Assembly: GCA_024734495.1 (NCBI GenBank)
Contig: JALMQS010000187.1
Location: 6,593,499 to 6,657,498 of the forward strand
Direction: 5' to 3'
Source of the DNA: Forficula auricularia
Taxonomy: Eukaryota > Arthropoda > Insecta > Dermaptera > Forficulidae
Length of the DNA: 64,000 bases
Shown: positions 1 through 13,200 of the stretch, in pieces
Numbering within the stretch: the stretch's first letter is position 1
Layout: each line of letters opens with the position of its first letter
Notes under the pieces: generated by a model
Told to the model about the DNA's origin: nothing
The model's database searches: none
What the model saw: only the letters and a program-made list of their open reading frames with translations
Translations under genes and position numbers: made by a program

Positions 1-450
1 GGATGTTTCAGGAGGAATAGTAAATATTTTAGGAGGTGGTAGTATAGGCGAATTGCAATAAAAAATGCCATATAACATGTGTCCAATTTTTATTGAGTAC
101 AGAGATTCAGCTATTAGTAGGTAACCCAATATTGGCATACTCCGCATGTATAAATAAATACGCGCGCCATGTTTAAACGCTACAGTACAGTAGACTTGGC
201 CAACAAATCACAATGAAAACTTCAAAAACAAAAGCACAAATTCACAACTGGAACATCAACACTCTACTGATGACATTCGATAAATACGCCAATAGCAACC
301 GGTGTACCAATACATGAAACGAAAATGCATTGAATTCAGCTCTATCTCTGTACTCAATAAAAATTGGACACATGTTATATGGCATTTTTTTATTGCAATT
401 CGTCTATACTACCACCTCCTAAAATATTTACTATTCCTCCTGAAATACCC
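1..450. repeat. Inverted repeat, about 103-bp arms
   Basis: Bases 1-104 are an almost exact reverse complement of about 345-447, with a roughly 240-bp spacer. The left arm may be cut by the window edge. The spacer contains TATAAATA near 148, followed by a short unexplained reading frame. Likely a foldback or MITE; family not recognised. Confidence 0.7.
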
Positions 451-780
451 TGTATACCTACTTTTCAGTTAATCGACCTCATGAAGTTTTACCTTATTTA
501 CCTATATGAGGGATTTCCCCCTCCTTTCAACATAATTGATTCCATACGCGTTTCTAATGTTATAAAAACTTTATCAAGAGTAGATATTTCTCTCTAGTTT
601 ATTAAATGCATCTTGAACACATTCCATCAATTTTTATTAATACCACCGTGTTCTAATTTTTCTTTGTTCTTCAAATACTGTAATAGCTGTTGCAAGATAC
701 CATAACGTTGTTCATAAGTCAATTCTTCAATTTGGCATCTCTTCTTTGTAAATTCACGTTATTTGAGTTAAAATTTTCCA
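450..780 (-). pseudogene. Degraded coding-like stretch, unknown origin
   Basis: On the minus strand, pieces in different frames look coding: a 43-codon stretch containing LTYEQRYGILQQLLQYL, then LMECVQDAFNKLERNIYS, then RMESIML. They are separated by stops, as in a decayed retrocopy or transposon ORF with coiled-coil character. I recognise no family. It could instead be chance. Confidence 0.25.
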
Positions 781-1076
781 TTTTGAAATTACAGCGGTGA
801 TTATTTTATTTTTCTTAAAAATACTAAACTTTGGTCTTCAAATTCCCTTGTTAACTCAAAATCAACGCCTGTCAAATATGTTAAGATATTTAGTTATCAA
901 TGTGAACAATAACAATATAATGAGTATTGCCAGTTGCTTTCGAAACTCGAGATAATCTAAGATTTTCTTTCAAATGTATACCATATTTTCGGACAGAGGG
1001 AGTATCATATAATGACATTGATATAAGTGAAAGTAAAAATGAATTAACAAATTATAATATTGAAAAAGAAATTTAC
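780..1076. other. rno intron 7, nothing recognised
   Basis: AT-rich sequence to the left of exon 7. A short minus-strand frame is present, but no family or splice structure supports it. Confidence 0.5.
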
Positions 1077-1250
1077 CCGAAGTTTAACCCCATCATCGGC
1101 ATTTTCATCTTCAATAATAGCTTTCATTTCTAAACCATGTTTAAAAGCACAGGTAACATGATAAGCAGTTTTACAAGTTTTAACTGAACACTGGATACAT
1201 GCCCCCACTCTTTCTCGACAAAGTACACAAATAAGTTGCCATCGACTTTG
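1077..1250 (-). CDS. rno: rno coding exon 7 (extended PHD module)
   Basis: Fifty-eight codons in phase 0, acceptor TTTTAG, donor GTAAAT. Encodes [40 protein letters not shown] and [12 protein letters not shown]. The next exon (SYCxKH in the family) was looked for between 1 and 1076 and not found, so it should lie left of the window. Confidence 0.95.
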
Positions 1251-4200
1251 CTAAAAAAGAGAAAAGATAAATTTTATAAAAAGGAACAATTTTACCTATT
1301 TAATTTATTCTTATTTAAATAAAGTAAAAAATAGCATTAAATTAAATTAGAAAATAAATCACATGGTGTCTGTTTACGGGACTTTCACTCACAGCCTCGT
1401 CTTCTTTGAAATCATTCTACCAATTTTTCTCTTACAGTTATTCAATTAAGATAAGAAACATAGGCAAAACAGAAATTTATTCTACTCCTTTCAACAATGC
1501 ATTATGCTGTTAAGGTACATTAATAAATTCGAGACCAGGCAATTTCATGAAAATAATTTAAATTAAAAATTTAGATTGTCATTCAAAATGGAAAGAATGC
1601 ATTTTAATTGAAAGTACTATTTTCTCAACTTAATTATTCTTGGCGAATTTAACTTAGCTGCACTCTAGATTTCACTACTTTTTCGAACTTGGCCTGTTTT
1701 TTCACAGAAGTGTTTTGGGTGAGATTTCTCTTCTTTTTATAGCTAATATGTAGCTTTTATTTTTATTTATTTTTTGAGGGGGTTAATTCACACTACAATT
1801 TTCACCCCTTCATTTTAGAGGCTAAGGATAGTAAAGTTTTCATTATTAATTTTCACCTTTATTAATTCCCAAAAACCTACAAAATCGGCAAATTTTATCA
1901 TTCTAGGATCATTACATATTTAAAAATGATGAAAATGTACCCTACCTCATTTTAGGGGTCTGGGTTTTTCGATCTTTCTTTTATTAGTATCCCGTGGCAT
2001 TTTTTAGGATCCTAGAGTCATTTCATATATTTATAATAGATGCAAATTTACGCTACAATCTTCATCCCTTCATTTTAAGGGGTGAAATATAAAAAGTTTG
2101 GGTTTTTTAAATTTGTCCTTTATTTGTGCCCCAAACTCTACTAGCATGCTAAATTTCATGATGTTGGAATAATTAGAAGTGGTACCTTATAGGTTTTGAT
2201 GACCTGTCAGTTAGTCAGTCAGTGAGTGCCAAAATTAGTTATTTTCTCAGGTCCATATCTTAGAATCTATTTATGCTATACTATTAAAATTTGGTCCTCA
2301 AGAGGGATTTGGTCTACAAGAGCGATTACATCAATACATGTGTATAATTTCAGCTCTGCTTCCCAAATGGATTCCGTGCTGCAGGGGGTCGAAAGTGGTT
2401 CGAAATTGTTCATGTAAATAGCGTAGAGCGTGTACGGCCTGCGGACGCTGTGCGTTATGATTAAATTCCATCTTCATATAGACGTTAAGCATTGGTTTAG
2501 GTTTGGGGACGCCTCACTCTTTAGAGCATCGCGCAGATTATGTCAAAGCCTCGGGTTCGAACCCAGGTTGATCATTTTGTCTAGAATAAAATATTTTCTA
2601 TATAGTCTAATTTAATTTAATTTATGATTGCATTTTAAAGAAAGTCGAGGGCTCGTTGTGATTAAGTCCCAGGGCTTATGAACAAATAGTTTTTCAGCTA
2701 AAGGTGATGTGATTAATTGGGAGCTGTTTAAAAATAATTAAACAAAAATTAATTTTTGGATAGAAGACATGAATAATGAACTTACAGGTATACTGGATAT
2801 TTTTGTAATGGGCTCCATTCGTTCCACACAGCCAATAGACACTTCTGGTATCCAGAGAGCGCAAGAAACATGAGCCCATTTTTGACCAGACCTTGTACAT
2901 TTCATTGCTCCCCCCTTATTCGGACAAAGGACACACTCTGGGCGGGAGCAGAGAGCACAAGTCCTACATAACCAGGAGCCAGGGGGAATAGAAGTGATTC
3001 CATAGCAAGCCTGGTGAACGCAAATGTTGCAATCATCACAGAAAACCATTTCGTTGCCTTCTTCTGAATCAGGCTATAAAAAAAAAGTAATAATAATAAA
3101 CATCAAAGTATAATAAATTTAATTAAATATTAATTTTTATTTAAAATTGTATTATTTTAAAAAAAGTTTGTAGACAAAGAGAAAAATAAAAGTTTTACCG
3201 ATCTGCAGACATCGCATATAACATTCTCGTCATACTCGATGCCTAAGCCTTCTTCATTTTTTACAATAGTTTGAACTTTTTCCCAGCATCTATTTTCTAG
3301 ATCCTCGATAACTCGTTCAAAATGATCTTCTGTTATTAATGAAAGGCCCTAAAAAAAGATAAGTATTTGTTAAAATAATATTCAACAAAAGGAAATTTAT
3401 TTTAATTTTTGGAAAAAATATTAAAATTAAATTATTTTATTAGTATTTAATAATATTATCAATCAATTCAGATATATAATAAAACAAAAATTTTATTTAA
3501 TAAAATGATGAAATAAAATTGTATTCGAAAGAATTCAGAAAATTTCACTTCTAGTAAAAATTATTTTCTATTAGGTTGTTTCAAAAGTTTTGTCCATTTT
3601 TATGAGTCTAATTTAAACTGTAATATCTCAGTGAATACTTATTCAATTTAATCGAAATAAGCGCCATTTGAATCAATGCTCTTTTGCCAACGTAACACAA
3701 GTCTATTAATTCCGTCGGCATAAAAATTGGGAGCTCGGGATTCGATTAAGTCGACGATGGCCGTTTTTGCATGGTCCTGATTGGCGAAGGTTCTACCGGT
3801 GAGAAAGTTATCGAAGTGCTTGAAAAGATGGTAGTCGGTTGGCGAGAAGTCTGGGGAGTATGGTGGGTGAGGCAGAAACTTCGATGCTCAATTCGTTTAA
3901 TTTTCGGACGGTGATTTGTAAAACGTGCGGAAGGGCGTTGTCGTGGAGCTGGATCGGACCTCTTTTGTTGACCAGTGCCGGCTGCTGCTGACGCAATTTT
4001 CGGTACATTTCGTCGATTTCCTCACAATAGGACTCTGCTGTGATGGTTTGGCCCGGTTGCAGAAAGTTATAGTAAATCAAACCAGCCGCTGACCACCATA
4101 CAGTAACCATGGTCTTTTTTTGGTGGGTTTTCGCCTTTGTGAAGTGTCTGGGTGGCTCATCGGTGTCCAACCACTGTCCTGAACGTCTCCTCTTTCATCA

Positions 4201-7200
4201 CATGTGACGATCCGATCCAAAAAAGGATCGTTTTGGTTGCACAAAAGCAAAGAAGAACAGACCTCGAAACGTGACAATTTCTGTAGATCGTTCAAATTGT
4301 GGGACACCCACTTTTCGAGGTTTTGACCTTTCCAATACGTTTTAAACCATCAAAAACCGCATGGGAGCTGACGCCCAGTTCTTCCGCCACCCCACGCACC
4401 GTTTGTGATGGGTCAGTTTCCACCAGGGTCCTCAAATCCTCGTCCTGGATTACTCTAGGTCGACCACTTCGGGGCTCATCTTCGAGGCTAAAATCTCCGG
4501 AACGAAATTTCGCAAACCAACGTCGAACAAGCGTTCATTAACACTATCATTGCCAAATGCCAGGTTAATTTTTCGGGCTGTTTCGGCAGCGCTTTGGTTC
4601 AATTTGAATTGGCCGAAAATCGCTTAACGACATCATATAGTAATAGCCTGAAAAGAGGCAAAAAATTAAAACTTGGAAAAAAATTAACAGTATCAATGTA
4701 TAGAGTACAAAATCCTCTATCGATCAGTAAGTATATACCACGACACAGTAGAATAAATATTTATTGAAATATGGAGCTACAAAAACACATGACATTAAAA
4801 CAGACAAAACTTTTGAAACGACCTAATATTAAATAATTGGCTTGGTTGCGCGACGAGGACGGCGTGATCTCTCTGAATGGCCGTGCTTTGGCTTTAAATA
4901 AATAAGGGGAATGCAAAAATAATTTAAAATCTAAAATTTTCATGGGTGATTATAAATTATTTTATACCAGTGGCAGTACCGGGGGTAGTTCCCCGGTCAA
5001 TAAGATGCCCGCCGAAGGCGGGCTTCGCAGCTGGTTTAAATATTAAAAATACAATATTGATATATGTTATGATTCCATCAGTTACGAAAATTTGTGTACT
5101 ATTAACTAAATAAAAGGGAAAAAATTATATGAATATAAAAAAATTAAAAGTATGTTAAAAAAATTGACTTAGGTATACCAGAAAAAATAAAATTATACAA
5201 ATAATCAAAAATCGATTGAAAATATAAACATAGATAAATACTTTTATATTATAATAAGGATTGAAAAATGCTATACCTAATAAGTGAAAATTGACCCTTA
5301 AATTATGGAAAGATGGGGATGATAGAGCGTTAAAAATAGTTAAGAGTTGGATCAGAGTCTGAGGTTTTCTATTGAGGATCCTGATGGAATAGGAAAAATG
5401 AAATCAGGAAAGGTAAGTATTGCTAGTATCTAGACAAAAGGAAATAAAATAATTAAATTCTAGTAGAAATAATTTATTTTCCTATATTCTTTCCCAATTA
5501 TTCTTTTATTTAAAAAATCTGGTTTGATATACTTTATTTGTCTTCAAATGAATTTGTATTAATTATATAATTGATAGAATTAGCCAAATCTTTAAAATAA
5601 TTTTCAACATTGTGAAAGATTTTGAACATTAAATAATTGATATTTTGCATTCTTTAATTGAGGATCATTTGTTAAAGTATTTTTTTTTATATATATATAT
5701 ATCTTCAGATATCTATCTCTTCATATTATTTTAACCAATTTCAAATAAAAAATTTCTTCAAAAAAAATTCTTAAATCAAACATTTCTTCAAATAAAGACA
5801 AAGTTTAAAATTTTCTTTTTTTTTTTTTACTTTATTTTAAAAAAGACATCGGGCACCAATCTGCACATGCACGGTTTAAAATTTAAAATTTGTTTCTCCC
5901 GCGGCGAATTTACAATGTTGTGAATTCGAAAGGGTCCCAAAATGGGCATAGAATAAATTGTACGACTTGTGTATAGATATTTACCATAACCCCTGCAAGA
6001 GGGGTTCAGGTGCACCCGTGGGTCCCGGGGAGTCAGACCCAACTGTGACATTTTTTTTATGGGAATAAGTTAGAAAAAAACTTTTGAAAAATATTTGTTA
6101 ACTATAAAAATAAATGTTTAATATTAATTAAATTAGAGAACAAAGAAAAGATTTTTTATGATAGACAAAAGGATCAGCCGGGGTTCGAACCGATCGATTG
6201 TCTTCCGAAGCGGCCTCGTAGTGATTGTGCCCTGGGGTAAAGAAAAAATAATTTTCGACCTTTGGGTTTGTGATCGATTGGGAGGCTTTTGAATATAGTT
6301 TAATATATATATTTTTTAATTTCGCTTTCATTTATATATACAGGTTTATGCGTTTACCCTTAGTATCATTGGAAAGTAAAAATTATGTGATTGTAGTTAA
6401 GTTTATTTTTTATTTTTGAGACCTTAGGGCCAATTGTATGTAGGTTGGTAAACTCTTTTTAAACGTTGATAAAGGGTAAAACCTTAAAATTCACCTTGTG
6501 TCATGAAAGTGCCTGTCATCTGATTGGCCATCCCAGCAGGGCACAAGGGGAATTTTAAGGTTTTAGCCTTTGTCAACGTTTAAAAAGAGTTTACCAATCG
6601 ACATACAACTGGCCCTTACTCAGGCACTATATTTTTTTTCATTAAAATAACAACGCACAAGCACAACACCACAGCGATTGGCGAAATAACAAAAAATAGA
6701 ACCCATTCTGACCAACTTTTTCCACTTAATAAAAAACATACTTTTCCATAATAAGGGACCCGCTTCAGATTTTGAGTCCGGGCCCGAAATTTCACGTGGG
6801 GGCTATGGATATTACTGGAAGGTTAAGCTAGCTTTATAAATTCTGATTATTATTAACTAATACCCCTGCCTCAAAGACTCTCACTATCACTGCTCCCAGT
6901 ACAAATCCTAAAAAACATATACAAACAATAAAAGTCACTTTAAAACTTGTTTTTTTTTTGAGAATTTTTTTTATTTGATAATGGTAAAGATTTTTGAAGA
7001 AATTTATTTTACAATCAAGAATATAAGAATTATTGTATTTTTTAAATAATTATCCACATTAAATTTATTTTTTCAAATTTTCGTTTCGAAACTTTAAAAG
7101 AATGCTTTTTCTTTTGTAAACTATAATTAATAGTTTTATCAAGATTATTTAGAATTTCGGTTGTATTATCATTTTCATTTGCTGGAATTTCTGATATCTT

Positions 7201-10200
7201 CTATTGTTTTGTAACTAGTGGTAACTATATGTAATAAATTAAATTAACAAGGATGGATTTTTATTACCAAGGTTCAAGTCATAGACTAAGGACCAGTTGT
7301 ATGTTGGTTGGTAAACTCTTTTTAAACGTGAAAGTGCTTTTCATCTGATTGGCCACCCCACCACAAGGTGAATTTTAAGGTTTTACCCTTTGCCAACGTT
7401 TAAAAAGAGTTTACCAACCGACATACAACTGGCCCTTAGACGCAGATTAACAAAAAAATATTTTTCTTATTTTTAAATCAAGAATTAAAAAGAAAAAAAA
7501 TTAATAAATAAAAAAAATATTTTTAAATCACTTACTTGAGCAACGCGTTCTCCGTTGAATATATTTAACCATGCTACATCAGTATCGTCGAGATCATAGG
7601 CGCAGGCTTGTTCAGACTTAGCGGAAGTCGTCGTTAAGACATGTGTTTCAGGATCAAACCGGTCATCTTTGGAGATTCGGATGTATTTTTTGGGGCTGAA
7701 GAAGTCAAAATAACACTTAAATACTACAGTGTTATTTTAAAATTTTAGAATATTAATTAAAGTTTACAAAATAATTCGTTTATCAAAAATACAAGTATTC
7801 ATGTGGCACTTGATCAGGGCTGGGCATTTCCATCACTTCTAGGAAACTAATTACTAGTTACTTACATTTTTAATGAAGTCAGTACAAGTAGTAGCTCGGG
7901 TTATTTTGAGGGACTAGTTGTAGTTAGAAGTTACTCTAACTAGTTAACACGTTAAAGATGTTACCATAGACAATCCTATCCCATTTTTTTTTCTTAATTT
8001 TTCTAAACAATTTTTATTTTCACATATATATTCTATATCATGTTATGATATAGATAATATGAAGTATTGCGATCGCCTGCCGAGGTCCTGACACTTTAAG
8101 AGCTTCTATCTCCAAGGTCAAAAAAGTTAATTTCACTTTGTGACTTCGAGGTGGAAGGAATCGATACCCTTAATAGTTTGAAATCGGATTTAGAACATTA
8201 AACTACGATATTGTGGTGTCCAGAGAGCAAAAATCAATTGGCCAGTGTGTATGTATGTAGTGCCCCCCCTGAGTTTTACAACCATAAGTTGAAATCGCAA
8301 CATCGGAAGTTGACATTTATATGAAAGATTTATCTCGCTTCTGAATGGCATCCAGGGTGGCAAGAGAATGCTTGGAGGCCACTCTCCACAGGTTCAAGCT
8401 ATATTCGAGTCAAGGTTGGATTTGGGTCTTATAGAGAGCGAAAAGTTGCCGGGGTGTAAAAAAAAACCTGGACCTGAAAAGTAAGCCGAGATTTAGCCAC
8501 ATTGCTCAGAAGTGATCGAGATGCCCAACAGGGAGAGTCTAACCATCATCTTCAGCGGGTTCGATCTAAAGAGAATATCTGGAATATGTTTACCCTCGCT
8601 TTTAGAAATTAGCCACCATTGAGTTTGCATTAAAGTTAATTAAATTTTGAAAACCCCATTTTTCTAAACAATTCAAGTAAAGTGAAGTCAAGTTGAGTGA
8701 AGCAGCAATATTGCTGGGGTTTTTGGGTGAAAGGGTGCTATCGTCAGCTTGATGATGAATGGGATTAGAAGTGAGATGAATTGGGTTAATCATGAGTTTC
8801 CTACATTTGATTCATTCGCGAATCGAATGCAGGGGATTTTTGCAGATATTAAGTAATAATAATATCTGAATTTATATATTTCTGTGTAAGAAATAATGAA
8901 TTTTTAAATATTTTTCTAATTAATATATTAAACAATAACTAATATATCAAAGAGAGATTTAAGATTTAGCTGACTACAATAGCCTCAAACAGTAGCAGTC
9001 TAGCGATATATATATCTTGTTTAAAAAGCGGTCAAAAATAACTCTATTTGATATATTAATTATTATTTAATATATTAATTAGAAAAAAATTTTGCATAGT
9101 TTGCATAGTTTTGAAGTGAAGCCAAGGGCAGGTAATTTACCAAGAAGATTTTAAATAAAAGATGTAGAGCACAATTGATTTGCAATTCGATTATGTTTAT
9201 ACTTTGAAATAGTCATTATAGATATAGAAAGTGAATTTTCAATTATCTTAAGGATTTTAACAGTTTTCAAAAATGATGATATTTAAAAAAAAAAGATAAA
9301 AAAACTTACAGTTTAAAGTCCTGAGAGCGTTGCGATGGACTCTGAATCACTGCTACTTGAGGTTCTGGTAAAGAATCTGGATTCACAGGTACCTGTACTC
9401 CCCGTTCCCAATCTTGTTTCCATTGATCGGTAATGACCCAATATTCATCAGGGGCCAAAGGTTCTGAGTCTGGTAATTTCATTGCGCTGATCAAATCTTT
9501 GCGGAATAACTGTAACACATCATACTGTAAGAGATTGTACCATTAGAAAATATTATTTTTGAACCTTTGGGCGAAATATTAATATATAGAAAATAACCAT
9601 GCCAAATTGTTTATCAAAAATTAATATACAATTATAATGAAGCAAATTAAGACAAATAGACAAGCAAAATAAGATCAAATATACATGTTTGAAGATAGAT
9701 GTAATTTAAAATATATATTTAGTAAAGTGTAAACTACCACATACTAAATTACAATAACGGACTCAAATTTCTAAATAATACGAAATAGATTACAAATTGC
9801 ACAAGTGTTTATTAAAATACTATCAATCAAATTATAAATAAAGATTCGCAAGTATTTGGACTTAAATTGATGATATTAATTTATCTTGAAAATTAAATTG
9901 ACGATTCATCGATCTTTTGTAACAACATATTTCAAGCCAAATTTGAAATAAAGACTTTACGTTAAACTCAATAGGTATGGATTCGATTCTCATTAAAGCC
10001 ATATCATGGTTAATCTTTCAAAATAAACAAACAAGAGAGAATTCTATAAATTGATATTGTATTGAGGATGGAAACTTGAAAGTGTCGGAAACGTCCAATA
10101 TTTATTTATTCACCAAAAACAATGCTGTGAGGAAAATAACTCTAAAGCAAATATAAAGAATGTTTGTGATGATGTGGTTTAATTAAATATAAAGAGCAGA

Positions 10201-13200
10201 TCTGAAGATACAGTAATACAGATGTTAAGACACTTAAAAATTTAATTAATTATGAAATAAAAAAATTTAGTTCTATACTTTCTTAAGGTAGTTGTTCCGC
10301 CAAATGCGTTTTCTTAGGATTTTTTTTAAATTTAGACAGATTATTATTTAAATACTTCTGCATCGATTGGTAGCAAAACGAAATTTATGAACAATACAGT
10401 TCCGGAGATATTAAATTTAAAAAATCGAGTTTTTCAGGCTCTTTAACATTGCACTATACGGGATATCGGAAAATTTACATACATATTTATTTATAATTAA
10501 GAAACCCTTCTTACCATTTTTATAAAAAACTAAACCAACATTAAACAATTACCAATACATATTTTAAGACAATTTTGATTCATAGTTGTAACACAGTTTC
10601 GGAGATAATAATGAATAAATAATGAAAAATGTATAAAAAAAATTTACACTAAAAACAATTTGGCAACAGCGCATTTATTTGACCAGCGAAATGTATAAAG
10701 CGCTTATGCGCTAGATTTTTTCAAAATTATAATTTTCATAAGGTGTAACTTAGGCGTTGATTACATTTGTTAAAAAATAATAAAACGATTTTTATAGAAA
10801 TAAATCGACCTTTAAAATGTATTTTATCTGTCATTTTATATATTATATATTCAAACTCTTACAATGGTGCCAAATTTGTCAAAGGAGCACGGGATTGTCT
10901 AGAATTGGTAGATACATAAACAAACAGTAACAAGTTTTGGGCTTATGAACTATGAATCCTTAATGTCTGTTCTATATACTCTACTCTCTGCTAGTATTGT
11001 CGCGAAACAACTACCTTAAAATTAAAAGATAAACACATGAACTATAATAAATTAATTTTCAAATTGAACGTGGATATTAATTTAAATGTAGAAGCGTTTT
11101 ATATTTGATACATAAAGAATAGTACGGGAGAATGAAGTAGACAGTAGATCAGAGAGCTTGAGGATCTATACGGAGAAGATAACTTCGTGGGGATAATGAA
11201 GAGTCGGCGACTCCAGTGGATCGGTCATGTGGCAAGGATGGACACCTCTCGGTGGCCGAGGGTGGCATTCGATTTCAAACCAATTGGGAGAAGACCTCTG
11301 GGATCTACCGAGGATGAGGTGGATAGACGGAGTCAGGAACGATCTGACTAAGATTGGAGAGTGGGAGAACTGGAGAGAGAAGACTAAAGATCGTTCCTTT
11401 CGAGGCAAATTTGTTCAAGATCGCGCGGTCCCTTTGGCCTATTCGCGTAAAGTAAAGTAAATAAGTACATAAAGAATTTGTGAAAGTCTTTTTAAAATTT
11501 GGAAAAAATCTGTAGTCTAAAATGACGAATGAATTGTCAAGTGAATTTTTAAAATAAATTTGTAAAGTCTTTTCTTTTTCAATATAAAATTAATTTAAAT
11601 GCGACGTTACGTTTTCTTTACTTTTTCAAGGCAAAAGTATGAAGAAGAATAAAATCAACTAAGTGCTAACTGATTAAGTGCCAGTTGTATGACGTTTGGT
11701 AAAGTCTTTGTAAAAGTTGAACGTTAGAATTCACCTTGTGCCCGGCTGGATGACCAATCAGATGAAAGTGCGTGTCATCTGATTGGCCATCCGGCTGGGC
11801 ACAAGGTGAATTCTAACGTTTTACCCATTGTCAACTTTTACAAAGACTTTACCAACCGACATACAACTGGCCCTAAGTGTTTTATATCAAAATGAAAATG
11901 ACTTTCTTACAAAATTGCAGAAGGGGTTCATTGGAATTTTGAAAGAGGTTGAGAACCTCTAATATAGACATTATATATTAGTTTAAGTTAAGGGATCAGT
12001 AGGTTAGTGGTTTAAAGGGCATTGTTCTTTGAAAAGCATCGCGCATGAACGGGAAGATCCCATGTTCTAGACCCGACTAGTCATATTGTCTATGATAAAA
12101 TTTTTTCATATTCTCTAATTTTAAAAAGTTTTATGAAACTGATGAAGTTTATAAGAAACCTAAATGTTCAAAGTGTGACAATATTATTGATTATTTAAAT
12201 GAATGTAATGGAAGGCAGCCCAGTGGTAGTGAGGAAAATAAAAATTAACACATATCAAATAAGGTGTAATTTATTGGAATCCTTCCTCCTTTCCTTTCAA
12301 ACCGACGTTTCGGAGGATTCTTCCCTCCTTCTTCAGGGTTTCAAATTTTATTTGTTTCATTCATTGACCTCTTGAAACCCTGAAGGAGGGAAGAATCCTC
12401 GGAAACATCGTTTTTTTTTTAATGAAAATGATGAGAGAAGGGGTTACACCAAAAAGGTGCAACCCCTAAAGGTCTGGGTTGGCCCCTCCATCGTGAAAAG
12501 AATTTTATGGGCTGGGCGGGGGTCGAAGGTATCTGTGGATACGGGTCTTAAATAGCTGAAGGTTATAAGTCGCGGGAAAGATGGTGGCAGGGAGCGAGTT
12601 CCAGTCTCTGGAGGTCATAGGGAAAAAAGAGTTGGCGAAAGCGCTTGTTCGACTTTTATCCAATTTACCAGCGAAGGTGTGCTGAGCGTTCGAAAACCGC
12701 GTGTTTCTCGTAAAGGGGGCTTTAGGGGGGATAATTGATTTCAGCTCGACTGAACAGACACCGTGATAGTATCTGTAGTACAGGGAAAGGGCAGAAACGG
12801 TTCTTCGGTGAGCCAGGGAGTCGAGTGTGTTGGTTAGAGCCGAGTCTCCTATTAGTTTAATTGCTCGCTTCTGAATCGCATCCAGTATAGCAAGAGAATG
12901 CTTGGAGGCACCTCTCCACAGATGAGAGCCATATTCGAGACAGGGACGAATTTGAGCCTTATAGAGTATAAGAAGTTGACTGGGAGTATAACAGCGTCTA
13001 GACCTAAATAGGAGACCAAGCTTGCGCGCTGCAGCTTTAGCAGTGGCTGAGATATGGTCATTTCATGAAAGGTCAGACCCTAGAGTTACGCCTAGCATTG
13101 AAATTGTATCCTTGAATTCTAGTGAGTTTGAGTCGAATGATATGTTTGGGAGGTTTCTGTCGACGCGCCTAGAAATAAGGCAACACTGAGTTTTCACTGC

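Noticed and set aside
4299..4541. Plus-strand frame inside the mariner
   Set aside because: Antisense shadow of the transposase pseudogene.
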